From Heterohyrax brucei (lineage: Eukaryota; Chordata; Mammalia; Hyracoidea; Procaviidae): a stretch of 64,000 nt of DNA. Position numbers and translations under genes: made by a program. The notes under the pieces are model-generated. The model saw nothing but the letters and a program-made list of their open reading frames with translations, had not been told where the DNA came from and ran no database searches. Shown one piece after another: positions 12,678 through 24,317 of the stretch. Within the stretch, counting starts at the first letter, position 1. Every line of letters begins with the position of its first letter. The stretch is taken from assembly GCA_028571685.1 (NCBI GenBank), contig CM053152.1, positions 23,382,001 through 23,446,000 on the forward strand. The letters are read 5' to 3'.

Positions 12678-13073
12678 GCTGCCAGTGTGCGGGACACCAT
12701 GATGGGTACAGAGATTTTAGCAGGACCTAGCTCTTAGCCTGGGAGCCAGCGCCTGCAAACAGGACAGCGCTTCTCCGACAGAAAAGCAGTCATTTTCACA
12801 GTGTCGGCTACGCTGGCGGACCTGCAACAGAAGCAGAGGAATCACTACCTCTCGGCACCTTTAGCCCCTCTATCTGCTGCCAGTGTGGAGGGTGCCATCT
12901 TGGATATGGTGGCCACAGCTGGACCTAATTCTTAGCCTGGGAGACAGAGCCTGCCCACAGGAGAGCGCTTCTGTACCACAAAAGCAGTACTCTACAGAGT
13001 GTTGCCTAAGGCTGAGCCTTGTCAGCAGAAGCCAACAGGGCAGTAGCATTGCTGTATTCTGAACTAGTTTGTA
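12678..13073 (+). repeat. Two 198-bp tandem monomers in the L1-A 5' UTR
   Basis: Units start at 12678 and 12876, each beginning GCTGCCAGTGTG and sharing CTTAGCCTGGGAG and GAAAAGCAGT-type blocks. They lie just before ORF1, where promoter monomers sit in other monomeric L1s. Confidence 0.8.
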
Positions 13074-13252
13074 CTATCTGGGATTGGATATAGAAGGGCT
13101 TACTTTGCCAGTTGGGAAGAGGGACCTCCACATCTGAAAACCTGACTGACTAGGGAAGTGGTCAGATACCTTTTGCTTTACATTTTAAGATAGCCTAGAG
13201 AAACATCTGCAGTCCATCCTCACAGTATCTCTTCTAGCCTCTACTTACTCAC

Positions 13253-14174
13253 ATGGGACCAAAAAAGCAACAGACACTCGTGGCACACAAGAAATCACCC
13301 ATGGCTTCAGAAGGCTCCCAAGCAAAGCAACCTAGGGGTTTTCCAGATGAAGAAACTTTTCTGAAAGCATCAGAAAGTGAATCCCAGCCAAGTGCCATCG
13401 AGTCGGATCTGAAGTGAATACAAAATGATTATATACAGAGCCCTTCTAGACCTTATACAAAATGCAGCAGAACAAAAGGAGAAATTAAACAAGCTGTTCG
13501 AGCTGATGGAACACCAGTACTCTGAAATCCAACAGATGAAGAATAAAATCAAAGATGTAGAAACTTCAATGCAAAGCCAAGAAAACAGAATGGAACAAAT
13601 GGAAAAAAGAATTTTTGACTTTGAAGACAGAGCTACTGATGCCAGCATCTATGAGCAGAAATCAGAAAAAAGAAACAAGAAAAATGAAGCAGTATTAAGA
13701 AGCATGTAGCACTCTATTAAGAGGAACAACCTTTGATTAATTGCAGTGCCTGAACAGGGTGAGACATCTGAGAACACAGACAGCATCGTTGCTGAGCTGT
13801 TGACAGAAAACTTCCTAGAAATCATGAAGGAAGAGAACACAGACATCTCAGATGCATATCATATGCAACCCAATATAGATCTCAAAAGAAAGACTCCAAG
13901 ACATATTATAATCAAGCTTAACAAAATGAAACATAAGCAGAAACTCTTAAAGGCAGCAAGACTCAAAGCAAAGCTAACATTCAGAGGGAAACCCTGTAGG
14001 CTCTCATCAGATTTCTCAGCAGAAACCATGCTGGCATGGCGACAGTGGCATGACACATTCAAAGCCTTGGAGGAAAACTTCCAACCAAGAATTATATATC
14101 CTGCAAAACTATCTTTCAAATACAAAAATGAAATTCAGACATTCCAGATAAACGAAAACTCAGAGACTTTGTAA
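13253..14174 (+). pseudogene. L1-A ORF1 (RNA-binding protein), broken
   Basis: L1 ORF1p is a trimeric RNA chaperone. The likely start is ATG 13253 (MGPKKQQTLV), open for 54 codons to a stop at 13415. The frame then shifts: 13425-13709 encodes a long coiled coil (NKLFELMEHQYSEIQQMKNK). Two in-frame stops follow at 13707 and 13734, and the RRM/C-terminal part resumes in the same frame at 13746-14174 with W-R-Q-W-H-D and I-I-Y-P-A-K-L-S-F. Without these lesions the length of about 300 codons would be normal. A 15-base match to the AfroSINE/RTE core sits at 13391-13405. Confidence 0.88.
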
Positions 14175-14666
14175 AAGCCAAACCAAAACTACAAGAAATA
14201 CTGAAAGAAGTTCTTGGCTCTGGCTTAGAAGAACAAAACCACTAACTTCATAGTTTAGAATGACACACTACTCAAAACTCTACTCAGTTAGTGAAGGTTC
14301 CAAAGTCAATCACAGCTTTAATACAGAAAGAAGCAATCCAGTGATCACCATGAAAACTACGTGCCATCATATTAATAAGAGGGATGTACTACAGTCATTA
14401 TACTCCTTCCAGATGGAGAGGAAGATGACAAGACTGGTAGTAATTAAAATTGAGTTTATACATACTTTATTAAGGGGGCTCATAGGGGCAGCTGTAAAGC
14501 ACAAGAAAGATGTATCATACCATTTCAAGAAATGTAACATAGAAGTCTCAACAACGACAAAACCAGCTCTGAAAAAGGTGAAAAATCAACTCACAAAAAA
14601 GAATGTCCGAGAGCAGACTAGTAAGAACAACAGAGAAAACATCAACACAAAAAAAAACATACCACA

Positions 14667-17600
14667 ATGGCAGCAGTGAACACATACCTGTCAATAATTA
14701 CATTGAATGTGAATGGACTGAATGCTCCAGTAAAGAGACATCAAGTGACACCTTGGATCAAAAGACATGATCCATCCATATGCTATCTGCAAGAAACTCA
14801 CTTAAGACCTAAAGATAGGAACAAACTGAAAATTAAAGGATGGAAGAATATATATCAATTCAAAGTAACAATGAACAGAGAAGAGCAGGTGTGGCAATTC
14901 TAATCTCAGACAAAATCAGTTTTAATGTAAAATCCACCATCGTGGACAAAGATGGACACTATTGCTGAAAGGTTCAGTACACCAGCAAGACTTAACTACA
15001 TTAAATATTTATACACCGGATCCAACTCGACGGCACTTGGCTTGGCTTGGCAATATCAAAGCACCTAAGTACATAGAAGAAACACTGACTATACTCAAAA
15101 AAGAATTAGATGACTCCACAATAATAGTGGGAGACTTCAACACTCCTCTCTCAACACTGGACAGATCATCTAGAAAAAAGATCAGTAAAGATACAGAAGA
15201 CCTCACTGCCACAATTAACCAACTAAACCTCATTGGTAGATACAGAACTTTCCACCCATCAGCAGACAACTACACCTTCTTCTCCAGCGCACATGGAACA
15301 TTCTCCAGAATTGACCATGTGTTAGGACATAATGCAATTCTCAACAAAATCTATACCACTGAATTACTGCAAAGCATCTTCTCAGATCATAAAGCCATCA
15401 AAGTTGAAATCAATAGCAGAAAAAAACATAGATAGAAAGTGGTACTCTTGGAAACTGAACAACATCTTGCTCAAAAAACCATAGGTTATAGAAGAAATCA
15501 AGGATGAAATAAAGAAATTCATGGATTCCAATGAGAACGAAAACACTTCCTACCAGAACCTATGGGTTACAGCCAAAGCAGTGCTCAGAGGTCTGTTTAT
15601 CTCCATAAATGCACACATCCGGTAGGAAGAAAGAAACCAGATCAAGGAATTAACCCTACAGCTTGAACAAGTAGAGAGAGAACAACAGACGAACCCCTCA
15701 GGCACCAGAAGAAACCACATCATAAAGATTAGAGCAGAGCTAAATGAATTAGAGAATAGAGAAACAATTGAAAAAATTGAAAAGACCAAAAGCTTGTTTT
15801 TTGAAAAGATCAACAAAATTGAAAAGCCACTGGCTAAATTTACCAAAGAAAAGCAGGAAAGGAAACAAATAACCTAAATTAGAAATGAGACGGGAGTTGT
15901 CACCACAGATACAACAGAAATAAAAAATATCATAACAGAATACTATGAAAGACTGTACTCTAACAAATTTGAAAACCTAGAGGAAATGGACAAATTCGTT
16001 GACGCATACCACCTACCCAAATTATCACAATGTGAAGCAGAACAACTTAATAAGCCCATCACGAAGGAAGAGATTGAAAAGGTGATCAAACCACTGCCCA
16101 GGCCCAGATGGCTTCACTGTAGAATTCTACGAAGCATTTAGAGAAGAGTTATCTCCAATACTGCTGAGACTATTTCACAGTATAGAAAGGGATGGAGTAC
16201 TCCCAAACTCATGCCATGAAGCCAGCATAACCCTGAAACCAAAGCCAGGAAAAGACCCAACAAAGAAGGAGAACTACAGACCAATATCACTCATGAATCT
16301 AGATGCAAAAATCTTCAACAAAATTCTTGCCAATAGAATACAACAACATATCAAGAAAATAATCCATCATGACCAAGTGGGATTCATACCTGGGATGCAA
16401 GGCTGGTTCAACATCAGAAAAACAATTAATATGATTAACCACATAAATAACACAAAAGACAAGGATCTCCTGACTTTGTCCATCGATGAAGAAAAGGCAT
16501 TTGATGAAGTCCAACACTCATTCATGCTAAAAACTCTTAGCAAAATAGGCATAGACGGCAAATTCCTCAACACAATAAGGGCCATTTATACAAAGCCAAT
16601 TGCCCATGTCATCATGAATGGAGAGAGACTGAAAAACTTTCCCTTTAAAACAGGAACTAGACAAGGATGCTCACTCTCACGTCTCCTATTCAAGATTGTA
16701 CTAGAAGTTCTACCCAGAGCTTTTACACAAGACCGAGAAATAAAGGGCATCTGCATCAGGAAAGAAGAAGTCAAAATCTCCGTTTGCTGATAATATGATT
16801 GTATATGCAGAGATTCCCAAACGATCTATAAATAAACTACTCAAACTGATAGAAGAGTTCAGCAAAGTCTCAGGATACAAGATAAACATAAGTAAATCAG
16901 TGGGATTCCTTTATACCAACAACGAGACTGTTAATGAAGAAATCATCAAATCAATACCGTTTACTATAGCCCTTAAGAAGATAAAGTACCTAGGAATCAA
17001 TCTAACCAGAGAAATAACAAACCTTTACAGAGAGAACTACAAGCCCTTACTACAAGAAACTAAGAGAGACTTAGATCAATGGAAAAACCTACCCTGCTCA
17101 TGGATAGGAAGACTTAACGTTGTGAAAATGTCTATTTTATCCAATGCAATCTACTTACATAATGCAATCCCAGTACAGGTTCCAGCGTCTTTTTTTAATG
17201 AGATGGAGAAACAAATCACCAATTTTCTTTGGAAAGGGAAAAAGCCCCGGATAAGTTAAGGTACTACTAAAGAAGAATACACTGGGAGGTCTCTCATTAC
17301 CCGACCTTAGAAGATATTACACTGCCACAGTGCTCAAAACAGCCTGGTACTGGTATAAGAACAGACAGATCGATCAATGGAACAGAATGGAGACCCCAGA
17401 GATGACACCATCTGCCTATGAACAGTTGATATACAACAAAGGCCCTAAGACATTAAACTGGGGTAAAAACAGTCTCTTCAACAAATGGTGCTGGCAAAAT
17501 TGGATATCCATCTGCAAGAAACTGAAACAAGATCCATGTCCTACACCTTATACAAAAATCAACTCCAACTAGATAAAAGACCTAACTATCAAATCTAAAA

Positions 17601-18493
17601 CGATAAAGTTCATCCAAGAAAAGGTAGAAACAACAACGGAAGTTTTAATACACAACGTGGACAGACTCCAAAATCTGTCAAACAAACCACAATCATCAGA
17701 AGACAAAACAGATAAATGGGAACTATTAAGAATCAAACACTTTTGCTCATCTGAAGACTTTATTAATAGAATTAAAAGAACACCTACAGAATGGGAAAAA
17801 ATATTTGGCAACTCTATGTTGGACCGACGCCCGAGCTCCATAATCTATAAGATACTACAAAATATCAATAAGAAGAAGATAAACCATCCAATTAAGCGAT
17901 GGGCAAAGGAGATGGACAGACATTTCTCTAAAGAGGAGATCCAGGCAGCCAAAAAACACATGCGGACATGTTCACGATCTTTAGTTATTAAAGAAATTCA
18001 AATCAAGACGACAATGAGATACCATTTGACCTCCACAAGGTTGGCCATGATCCAAAAAACACAAAACAACAAATGCTGGAGAGGCTGTGGAGAAAGTGGA
18101 ACCCTCCTACACTGTTGGTGGGGTTGCAAAATGATCCAGCCTCTTTGGAAAGCAATCTGGCGCTTCCTTAAAAAAATGGATATTTATATACCATTTGACC
18201 CAATAATTCCACTACTTGGAATATATCCTACAGAATCACGGCCTTGCACACCAACAGACACATGCTCAAGAATGTCTATCACAGCACAGTCCATGATAGC
18301 AAAAAAATGTAATCAACCCAGATGCCTAACAACAGAAGAATGGATAGGTAAACTATGGTATATATACTCAATGGAGCACTACACAATGATAAAGAATAAC
18401 GCTGATTCCAGGAAACATCTCCTAACCTGGTTTCAACTGGAAGACATTACGTTGATGAAAGTAGTCAGCAACAAAAGGACAAATGTTGTATGA
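14667..18493 (+). pseudogene. L1-A ORF2 (endonuclease/reverse transcriptase), broken
   Basis: The span of about 1275 codons equals a full ORF2. Endonuclease motifs are visible: N-V-N-G-L-N near residue 14, Q-E-T-H-L, I-V-G-D-F-N, R-I-D-H-V-L-G, S-D-H-K-A. Reverse transcriptase: [31 protein letters not shown]. At the catalytic F-A-D-D box two bases are lost near 16783 and the second Asp codon has become Asn, so the enzyme is dead. The C-terminal Cys-rich part (C-W-R-G-C-G ... H-C-W-W-G-C) is intact at 18077-18130. Reading passes through all three frames with several stops, mainly at 14904-14961 and 15436-16292. Confidence 0.93.
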
Positions 18494-19476
18494 GATCTCT
18501 ACAATAAGATCTCAAAAATAGACTTGTGTATAGAAGAAAAGACTCTCTGACAGTTGCAAGGGAGGGGAGGGAGGGCGGGAAGGGGGGAAGGGCTTAGATT
18601 TGATAGTTGCTAGAAATCTGGTTGGGAGAAATCGGTGACAGCACACATTAGAAACAAGAACAATATTAAGTGGACTTCAGCATAACTTGAAATCTTCCAT
18701 CTTAACCCAATATTGCAAGGATAGAGTAGCTGGGGCGGGGGGCAGGGGACCATGCTCTTAGGCGAAATCGAGGCCAATTGGCACAACTAGCATTTTGCTA
18801 AGAGGGCTCTCTGCACCCCACATTGGTGAGTGGCGTCTGGGGTCTTAAATGCTGCCAAGCTGCCATCCGAGGGCACAGCAAATGGTCCCAACTCAGCAGG
18901 AGCGGATGCTCACTGAGGACCAAAATGACATGGGGGAAAGACAATCCAGAAGATACAGAGACCCACATGAGTGTGTGCCTACATCAACTTGGGACTGGAA
19001 AAACCAGATGGTGCACGGGCACCACCAGTGATAGCCGCAATGAAGCTCACTAAGTCGAGTGTCACTGGCAACACAAGAATAAAAAGGGGTGCACCTGGAG
19101 ATCTCCACTAAAAGACCTCAATTGATGGTGCAGCAGTTTCGAGGTTCCTTGGGAGCATGGCCCCTGGCCCTGATGCTGCTCTTGCCCATAAATTATAACG
19201 AAGGTTCAGTCTTCAGACACGAATGGATTGGACTTGGCGATGCAGAGTGACCATATATTGGATGCACTTTATGGTTCTATACATCTGTAGGATGTCATCC
19301 TGCTGACCTCTGGCTGGAGGAAAGAGAGTGAGTGGAAAGGAGGGAAAAGGAGACTGTTGGGAGGACAAGACATGTATGGAGCAGAGACATGTATGGAGCA
19401 GAGAGGAACAGTGTGCTGTCACCGGACAGGGAGAGCAGTGGAAGCTGCATATAGGTGGGCATGTAAATTTATTTTC
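18494..19476 (+). other. L1-A 3' UTR
   Basis: Includes a G-rich purine tract at 18560-18592 and blocks reused in many fragments of this window: 'taacccaatattgcaagg', 'ggtgagtggcgtctggggt', 'gctcactgaggaccaaaat', 'gcagagtgaccatata', 'gtggaagctgcatata'. It lacks the usual last 40 bases and poly(A). Confidence 0.88.
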
Positions 19477-19921
19477 ACTCAGTATAGGAGCCTAGAAGTC
19501 CAAATTCAGGATGCCAGTCCTAGGGGAAGGCTTTCTGTCTCTGTTGGCTCTAGGGAAGGCCTTTGTCAACAATCTTCCCCTGGTATAGAAGCTTCTCACT
19601 ACAGGGATCCCAGGTCCTTAGGATGCAGTCTGCTCCTGGTACTTCTTTCTCGGTAGCATGAGGTCACCCTTCTGTCTGCTTGTTTCTCTCTTTCATATCT
19701 CAGAGGAGATTGACTCAAGGTACCACCTAATCCTGCAGATTGAGTCTTGCCTTATTAACATAACTGCTTCTAATCCTGCCTCATGGACATCATAAAGGTT
19801 AGGATTTATAACACATAAGAACATCACATCAGATCACATCATAGACAACCACAAAATACTGGGAAGGGTGGCCTAGCTAAGCTGACACACATTGTAGGGA
19901 GACAAAATTCAATCCATAACA
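19477..19921 (-). mobile_element. Truncated LTR (ERVL/MaLR-like) fused to the L1-A end
   Basis: Reverse copy of the LTR family seen at 11816. It starts inside the LTR (AAATTTATTTTCACTCAG) and ends ATTCAATCCATAACA. The other LTR terminus is missing. At the junction the L1 and LTR share AAATTTAT. Confidence 0.75.
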
Positions 19922-20330
19922 GAGACCAGCGTTATTTAGTGCTTACCAGCAGTGGGAAGGAAAGCAAACAGCAGAGGACAGAGTTTCTATTAATGGTGGT
20001 GGGATAATTTGGGAAAGTATAGTGCTAATGGAAATCCTGGTGGCCTAGTGGGTAAGTCTGTGACTGCTAACCAAAACGCAGGCAGTCTGAATCCACCAGG
20101 CGCTTCTTGGAAACTCTATGGGGCAGTTCTATTCTGTCTCATAAGGTTGCTATGAGTCGGAACCGACTCGACAGCAGTGGGTTTTGTTTTGTTTCATTTT
20201 CTTCGTTTATAGCGGTGATGGCTGCACAACATGACGGCTGTGATAGTGTCACTGAATTATACATGTACTAATTGCTGAACTGGCAAGTGTTGTTATATGC
20301 ATTTTCACCACAATAGAAAAAAAAAATCTT
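19922..20330 (+). mobile_element. Old L1 3' end, split by a SINE
   Basis: Phrases of an L1 3' region ('gcttaccagcagtggg', 'gtgtcactgaattatacatg') end in a poly(A) at 20322-20330. An AfroSINE interrupts it. Confidence 0.6.
20031..20197 (+). mobile_element. AfroSINE, well preserved
   Basis: Head GGAAATCCTGGTGGCC, box B region, CTTGGAAACTCTATGGGGCA, RTE-like core TATGAGTCGGAACCGACTCG, and a GTTTTGTTTTG tail. Confidence 0.95.
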
Positions 20331-21017
20331 AATGAATCTTTCTTATCTACTTTGTATAAAGTAACAGCATTCCTGACCCACAGGTACACACACAAGCATA
20401 AACAAATACACTGATTCCTTTACCTAGCTTTACTTTTCTCTGTATTTGTTACCTTCTGATACATACATTTCCTTTTTTCTTTCTCTTGTGCAGTCTGCCT
20501 CAGCTGGAATATAAATTCCACGAGGGCAGGATTCTGTTTGAACAAATCCCTACATATTACGTTTGCAATTTAGAATAAATTTTTCTTTCTCTTTGAAGAA
20601 TGATACAAAGGGAAAACAACAGCAACGAAATATACCAGGAAACTTCAGGTATAACCAACATGAAAATTTCTTTCTTTGTTTTTCTGAAGCCCTCCAAAGA
20701 CTTTGCTCCGAACTCACTAATTGGTACTTCCAGCCATGAGCTTTTGAGGGTAGAAATGAGAGCAACACATACCTAAATGCTGCCATCTGCCTCTTTGAAA
20801 GGGCCCTAGCAGGGAATGCTGAAATCTCAAATAGACATTTATTAACAATCTTGTCATAACTTGTAACTAGGACAACAAAAAGTGACTCTATCAAAAGGAC
20901 AATCACATTTTTCTTCAATAAACACAAAGTTAGGAACTTGAGATGGAGGCAAGTATTTTAGTTACTATAATAATTTCTTTCTTATCCAAATGTAATATCT
21001 GTGCATGCTAGAGGAGA
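20331..21017. other. Intron sequence with an L2-like fragment
   Basis: 20440-20570 resembles the L2 3' end ('aaattccacgagggcagg'). The rest is unassigned. Confidence 0.45.
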
Positions 21018-21152
21018 CTGGTGGCAAAAGCTACTATCAAATGGCTGGCAGTTCAAATCCACCAGCTGCTCCTTGGAAACTCGATGGGGCAGTTCTATTT
21101 GTCCTATAGGGTCACTAGGAATCAGAATCAGTTCAATGGCCACAGGTTCATA
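21018..21152 (+). mobile_element. AfroSINE
   Basis: Contains GGCAGTTCAAATCCACCAG, CTCCTTGGAAACTCGATGGG and a decayed core (GTCACTAGGAATCAG). Confidence 0.88.
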
Positions 21153-21350
21153 CATGCTATAAAATTTTGAAAATATAGATAATCAAGAAAAACTTTACAA
21201 CTAACCCACTGTTAAAATCTAGGTATGCCTCCTTCCAGTATTCTGCCCATGTGCACATAGTTGAACATGTCAACAAACATGGGATCCCACTATGTGTATT
21301 GTTTTATAACCTGTTTAATTCAACACCATATCATAAATATTCATGTTAAA

Positions 21351-21918
21351 AAAAATATCCCCTGCTCACCGAGGACCGAAATGACATGAGGTAAAGGCAA
21401 CTCAGAAGATAGAGAGACCCACATGAGTGGGTGCCTACATCGACTTGGGACCGGAAGAACAGCACAGTGCCCGGCCACCCCAGTGATAGCCGCGATGGAG
21501 CTCACTAAGTTGAGTCTCACTGGCAACACAAGAATAAAAAGGAGTGCACCCGGAGATCTCCACTAGAAGACCACAATTGGATGGTCCAGTAGCTTCGGGG
21601 TTCCCCTGAGAGCATGGCCCCTGGCCCTGATGCTCCCCTTGCCCATAAATCATAATGAAGACCCACTCTTTGGACACGAAAGGATTGGACTTGGCGATGC
21701 AGAGTGACCATATATTGGATGCACTTTATGGTTCTGTGCATCTATAGGATATCATCCTGCTGACCTCTGGCTGGAGGAAGGAGAGTGGGTGGAGAGGAGG
21801 GGAAAGGAGACTGTTGGGAGGATGAGACATGTATGGAGTAGAGAGGAATAGTGTGCTGTCACTAGGCACGGAGAGCAGTGGAAGCTGCATATAGATGGGT
21901 GTGTAAAAAAAAATCCCC
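21351..21918 (+). mobile_element. L1 3'-UTR insertion with early poly(A)
   Basis: The insert is about 21363-21911: it starts TGCTCACCGAGGACC and ends GGTGTGTAAAAAAAAA. Left AAAAATATCCCC and right AAAAAAATCCCC look like the target duplication. The A-run joins about 40 bases before the usual end of this 3' UTR. Confidence 0.85.
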
Positions 21919-22221
21919 AACATTATCTTACCTGAATACTAGTCTATTGCTGGGCACTTACCATGATTCTAAATTTTTACTACTCTAGCGATGTAATGAT
22001 TATCCTGGAAAGCATAACCTTTTTACATGTTCACGATACTTTCATCCGGATAAATTCACTGAAGTGGAACTGCCATTTGAAGATATATGCAATGACGTTC
22101 ATAATCAGTTACAAAATTGTCTTCCAGAGAGTTTATACTCTGACTTACCCTCCTTTATAAATCTAACATTGTGTGATTTTAAGATAGCCAAGGACCTAAA
22201 AATTAGTAACAAACTAGTTAT
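21919..22221. other. Unassigned intron sequence
   Basis: Nothing recognised. Confidence 0.45.
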
Positions 22222-22560
22222 CTACTGTTATTAGCTGCCAGCAAGTTCTCTCAGCCCACAACAACCCCACAGACAACCAAAAGAAATGCTGTCCAGTCCC
22301 GCACCATCCTCATGATCTGCAGCGGATCACACTGCTGTGAGCCACAGAGTTTTCATTTTCAGAAGTGGATTGCCAGGCCTTTCTTCCTACTCTGTCTTAG
22401 TCTAGAGACTCTCCTGACACTTATTCAGCAACATAGCAAACATGCATGCTTCCAGTGACAGATGGGTAGTGGCTATGCATGAGGTACACTGACCTGAAAT
22501 GAAACCTAGGTCTGCTGCATGAGGATCTACCTCTGAACTACCACTACCTGTACACTGTTT
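22222..22560 (-). mobile_element. SINE with tRNA-Gly-like head and RTE-like body
   Basis: On the minus strand the head reads GTAGTGGTAGTTCAGAGGTA, close to the 5' half of tRNA-Gly with its A box, and then a decayed B box (GGTTTCATTTC). The body shares 'cctttcttcctactctgtctt', 'ggtagtggctatgcatgagg' and 'cagtcccgcaccatcct' with RTE-related elements here. A different head from the common AfroSINE. Confidence 0.75.
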
Positions 22561-24317
22561 TCTCACTCTTAATGCAGTTCTTCTCCACCCTTAATTCACT
22601 GGTTGGCACTTTCTGGTGCCCTTTCTCTCCCATGCAGGTTTACTTATTCACTGTGCTGTGTTCCAGCAAAGGAAGCAAAATGGAGTTAAATGTTGAGGCA
22701 GACTTGATGGGAAGCTGCTGCCCAGGTGATCACTAGGGGGATTGAGGGTGGGAAGAAGTCTCTCAGCAACTCCTAGCAGTATACACCACACTATGTTCTA
22801 GGATGATCTGCCAGAGTCTGGTTAGAAAATTTTTGTGATACATAACTTTTCTTAACAGATGTATATGCACAAATAGTGCATGTTGTTTGAACCATGGGTG
22901 TGTTTGCTTTTCATTGGTACACACTCTACTGTCCCTGAGAGCCCCGAAGAAGAAAGCATGTTACAAGAAGCTAATAAAAGTCTGTTGGCAGGAATCATGA
23001 AACTGTTGTCCTTGAGATGGAAGCTAATTAAATAAAATCATTTGTTTTTCCAATAGAGCTTGCATTGTTGAGAGAACATCTGCTCCCAGAAAATACTACT
23101 GCCTGAATTCCTCAGAATTCTCTGAGTTATACTGACACCTAGTGGACCTAAGAACAGTTCCCAAACATGAAAGCGACTCGAGACCAAGGTAGGGCTCCTG
23201 TGTTCCTGCTAGCTTTGCCCAATATAACACAATTGTAAAGTCAATCCTTGCTTTACAGTGTAAAAGAAAATCTGTATATATTAATTCCATAATTACACCC
23301 TGCCAAAAACGAAGTGCCATCAATTACACCCTAGATATCTTTATTTTTTCCATTAATGGATATATTCCTCAAAGTGTTTTACTTCTCCCATTCCTCCTTC
23401 TTTCTTGCTTTTCTTAGACATTTCTCTCTCATTCTTCACTCTGCCTCCTAACCCAGCACATCATATTCCCTTGGTAATTCCCAGCCCTAATTTGACCTGA
23501 TCTCGAGGATTCTCTGAAGCCAGTGTTTCCCCCAGGACATACCTGAGAGCAGGGGCCAGTAAGCTGTAGCCCACAGGCCAGATCCAACCTGCTGCCTCTT
23601 TTCAAGAGCATGTTTCTACTGGACCACAGAATGCTCATCCATACACGTATTGTCCATGGAAGCTTTTCTACAACAATGGCAGAAGGGAGTAGCTGCAACA
23701 GAGACCGTACAGTCCATGAAGTCTAAAATAAATGTATTTACTCTTGGGCAGCTTACAGAGTCTGCCAAGGCCCACTTCAGAATGAGGCATTGTGGGTCTT
23801 AACCTTCGGAACACACTAGCTGTAGTCCCAAAGCTTGACACGTGGCAGTGCCCTACAAACAAAGGACTACACTGCCATTTGATTTCTGTAAAGTTCCATT
23901 GTTCAGAGCACTTTCATAATTGTTTTTTTTCCTATGTCACTAAACATAGGAATGTTTAGAATGTTTAGAATCATTTTCTCCCACTTCTCAACGTGGAACC
24001 CGAGATCACAATGAAATATAAAATATATCACCTTCATTAAGGTTTCTCTGATCCCTGAAGGTCAACAGGAGCCTCCAAGAAACCTGGTTCATTCTCAGAT
24101 CCCAACACCAATGTCTGAAAGACCGCTACTGCCTTTCTCCCCAGTAGTTCAGGCCTCGACCCTGCTGCAACTTTAGCAGATGCCACCCTGCACCTCCCCT
24201 GTCAGAGTAGGTGCCTCCCTCCATCACCATCTCACACACCTTGCCCACCCCTGAGAGGCCCAAGGCTAGAGGTATACCTGAGGGAGCCTTGGGAGACTGA
24301 CCACAGGTACAACACAT
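22561..24317. other. Unassigned intron sequence
   Basis: No gene, RNA or repeat recognised with confidence. Confidence 0.5.

Larger units (their letters stand above)
11738..19486 (+). mobile_element. Near-full-length, inactive L1 (L1-A)
   Basis: Order seen: 5' end (GGGTCGGAGTCAAGACAGCG) at about 11738, 5' UTR with two 198-bp monomers, ORF1, ORF2 from 14667, then a 1-kb 3' UTR. Without the inserted LTR it is about 7.2 kb, near the length of a complete mammalian L1. The expected 3' terminus and poly(A) are missing: the 3' UTR stops at GTAAATTTAT and runs into a reverse LTR. Old L1 sequence flanks it on the left (11561-11735) and beyond the LTR (19922-20330), so it probably landed in an older L1. 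Confidence 0.9.
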
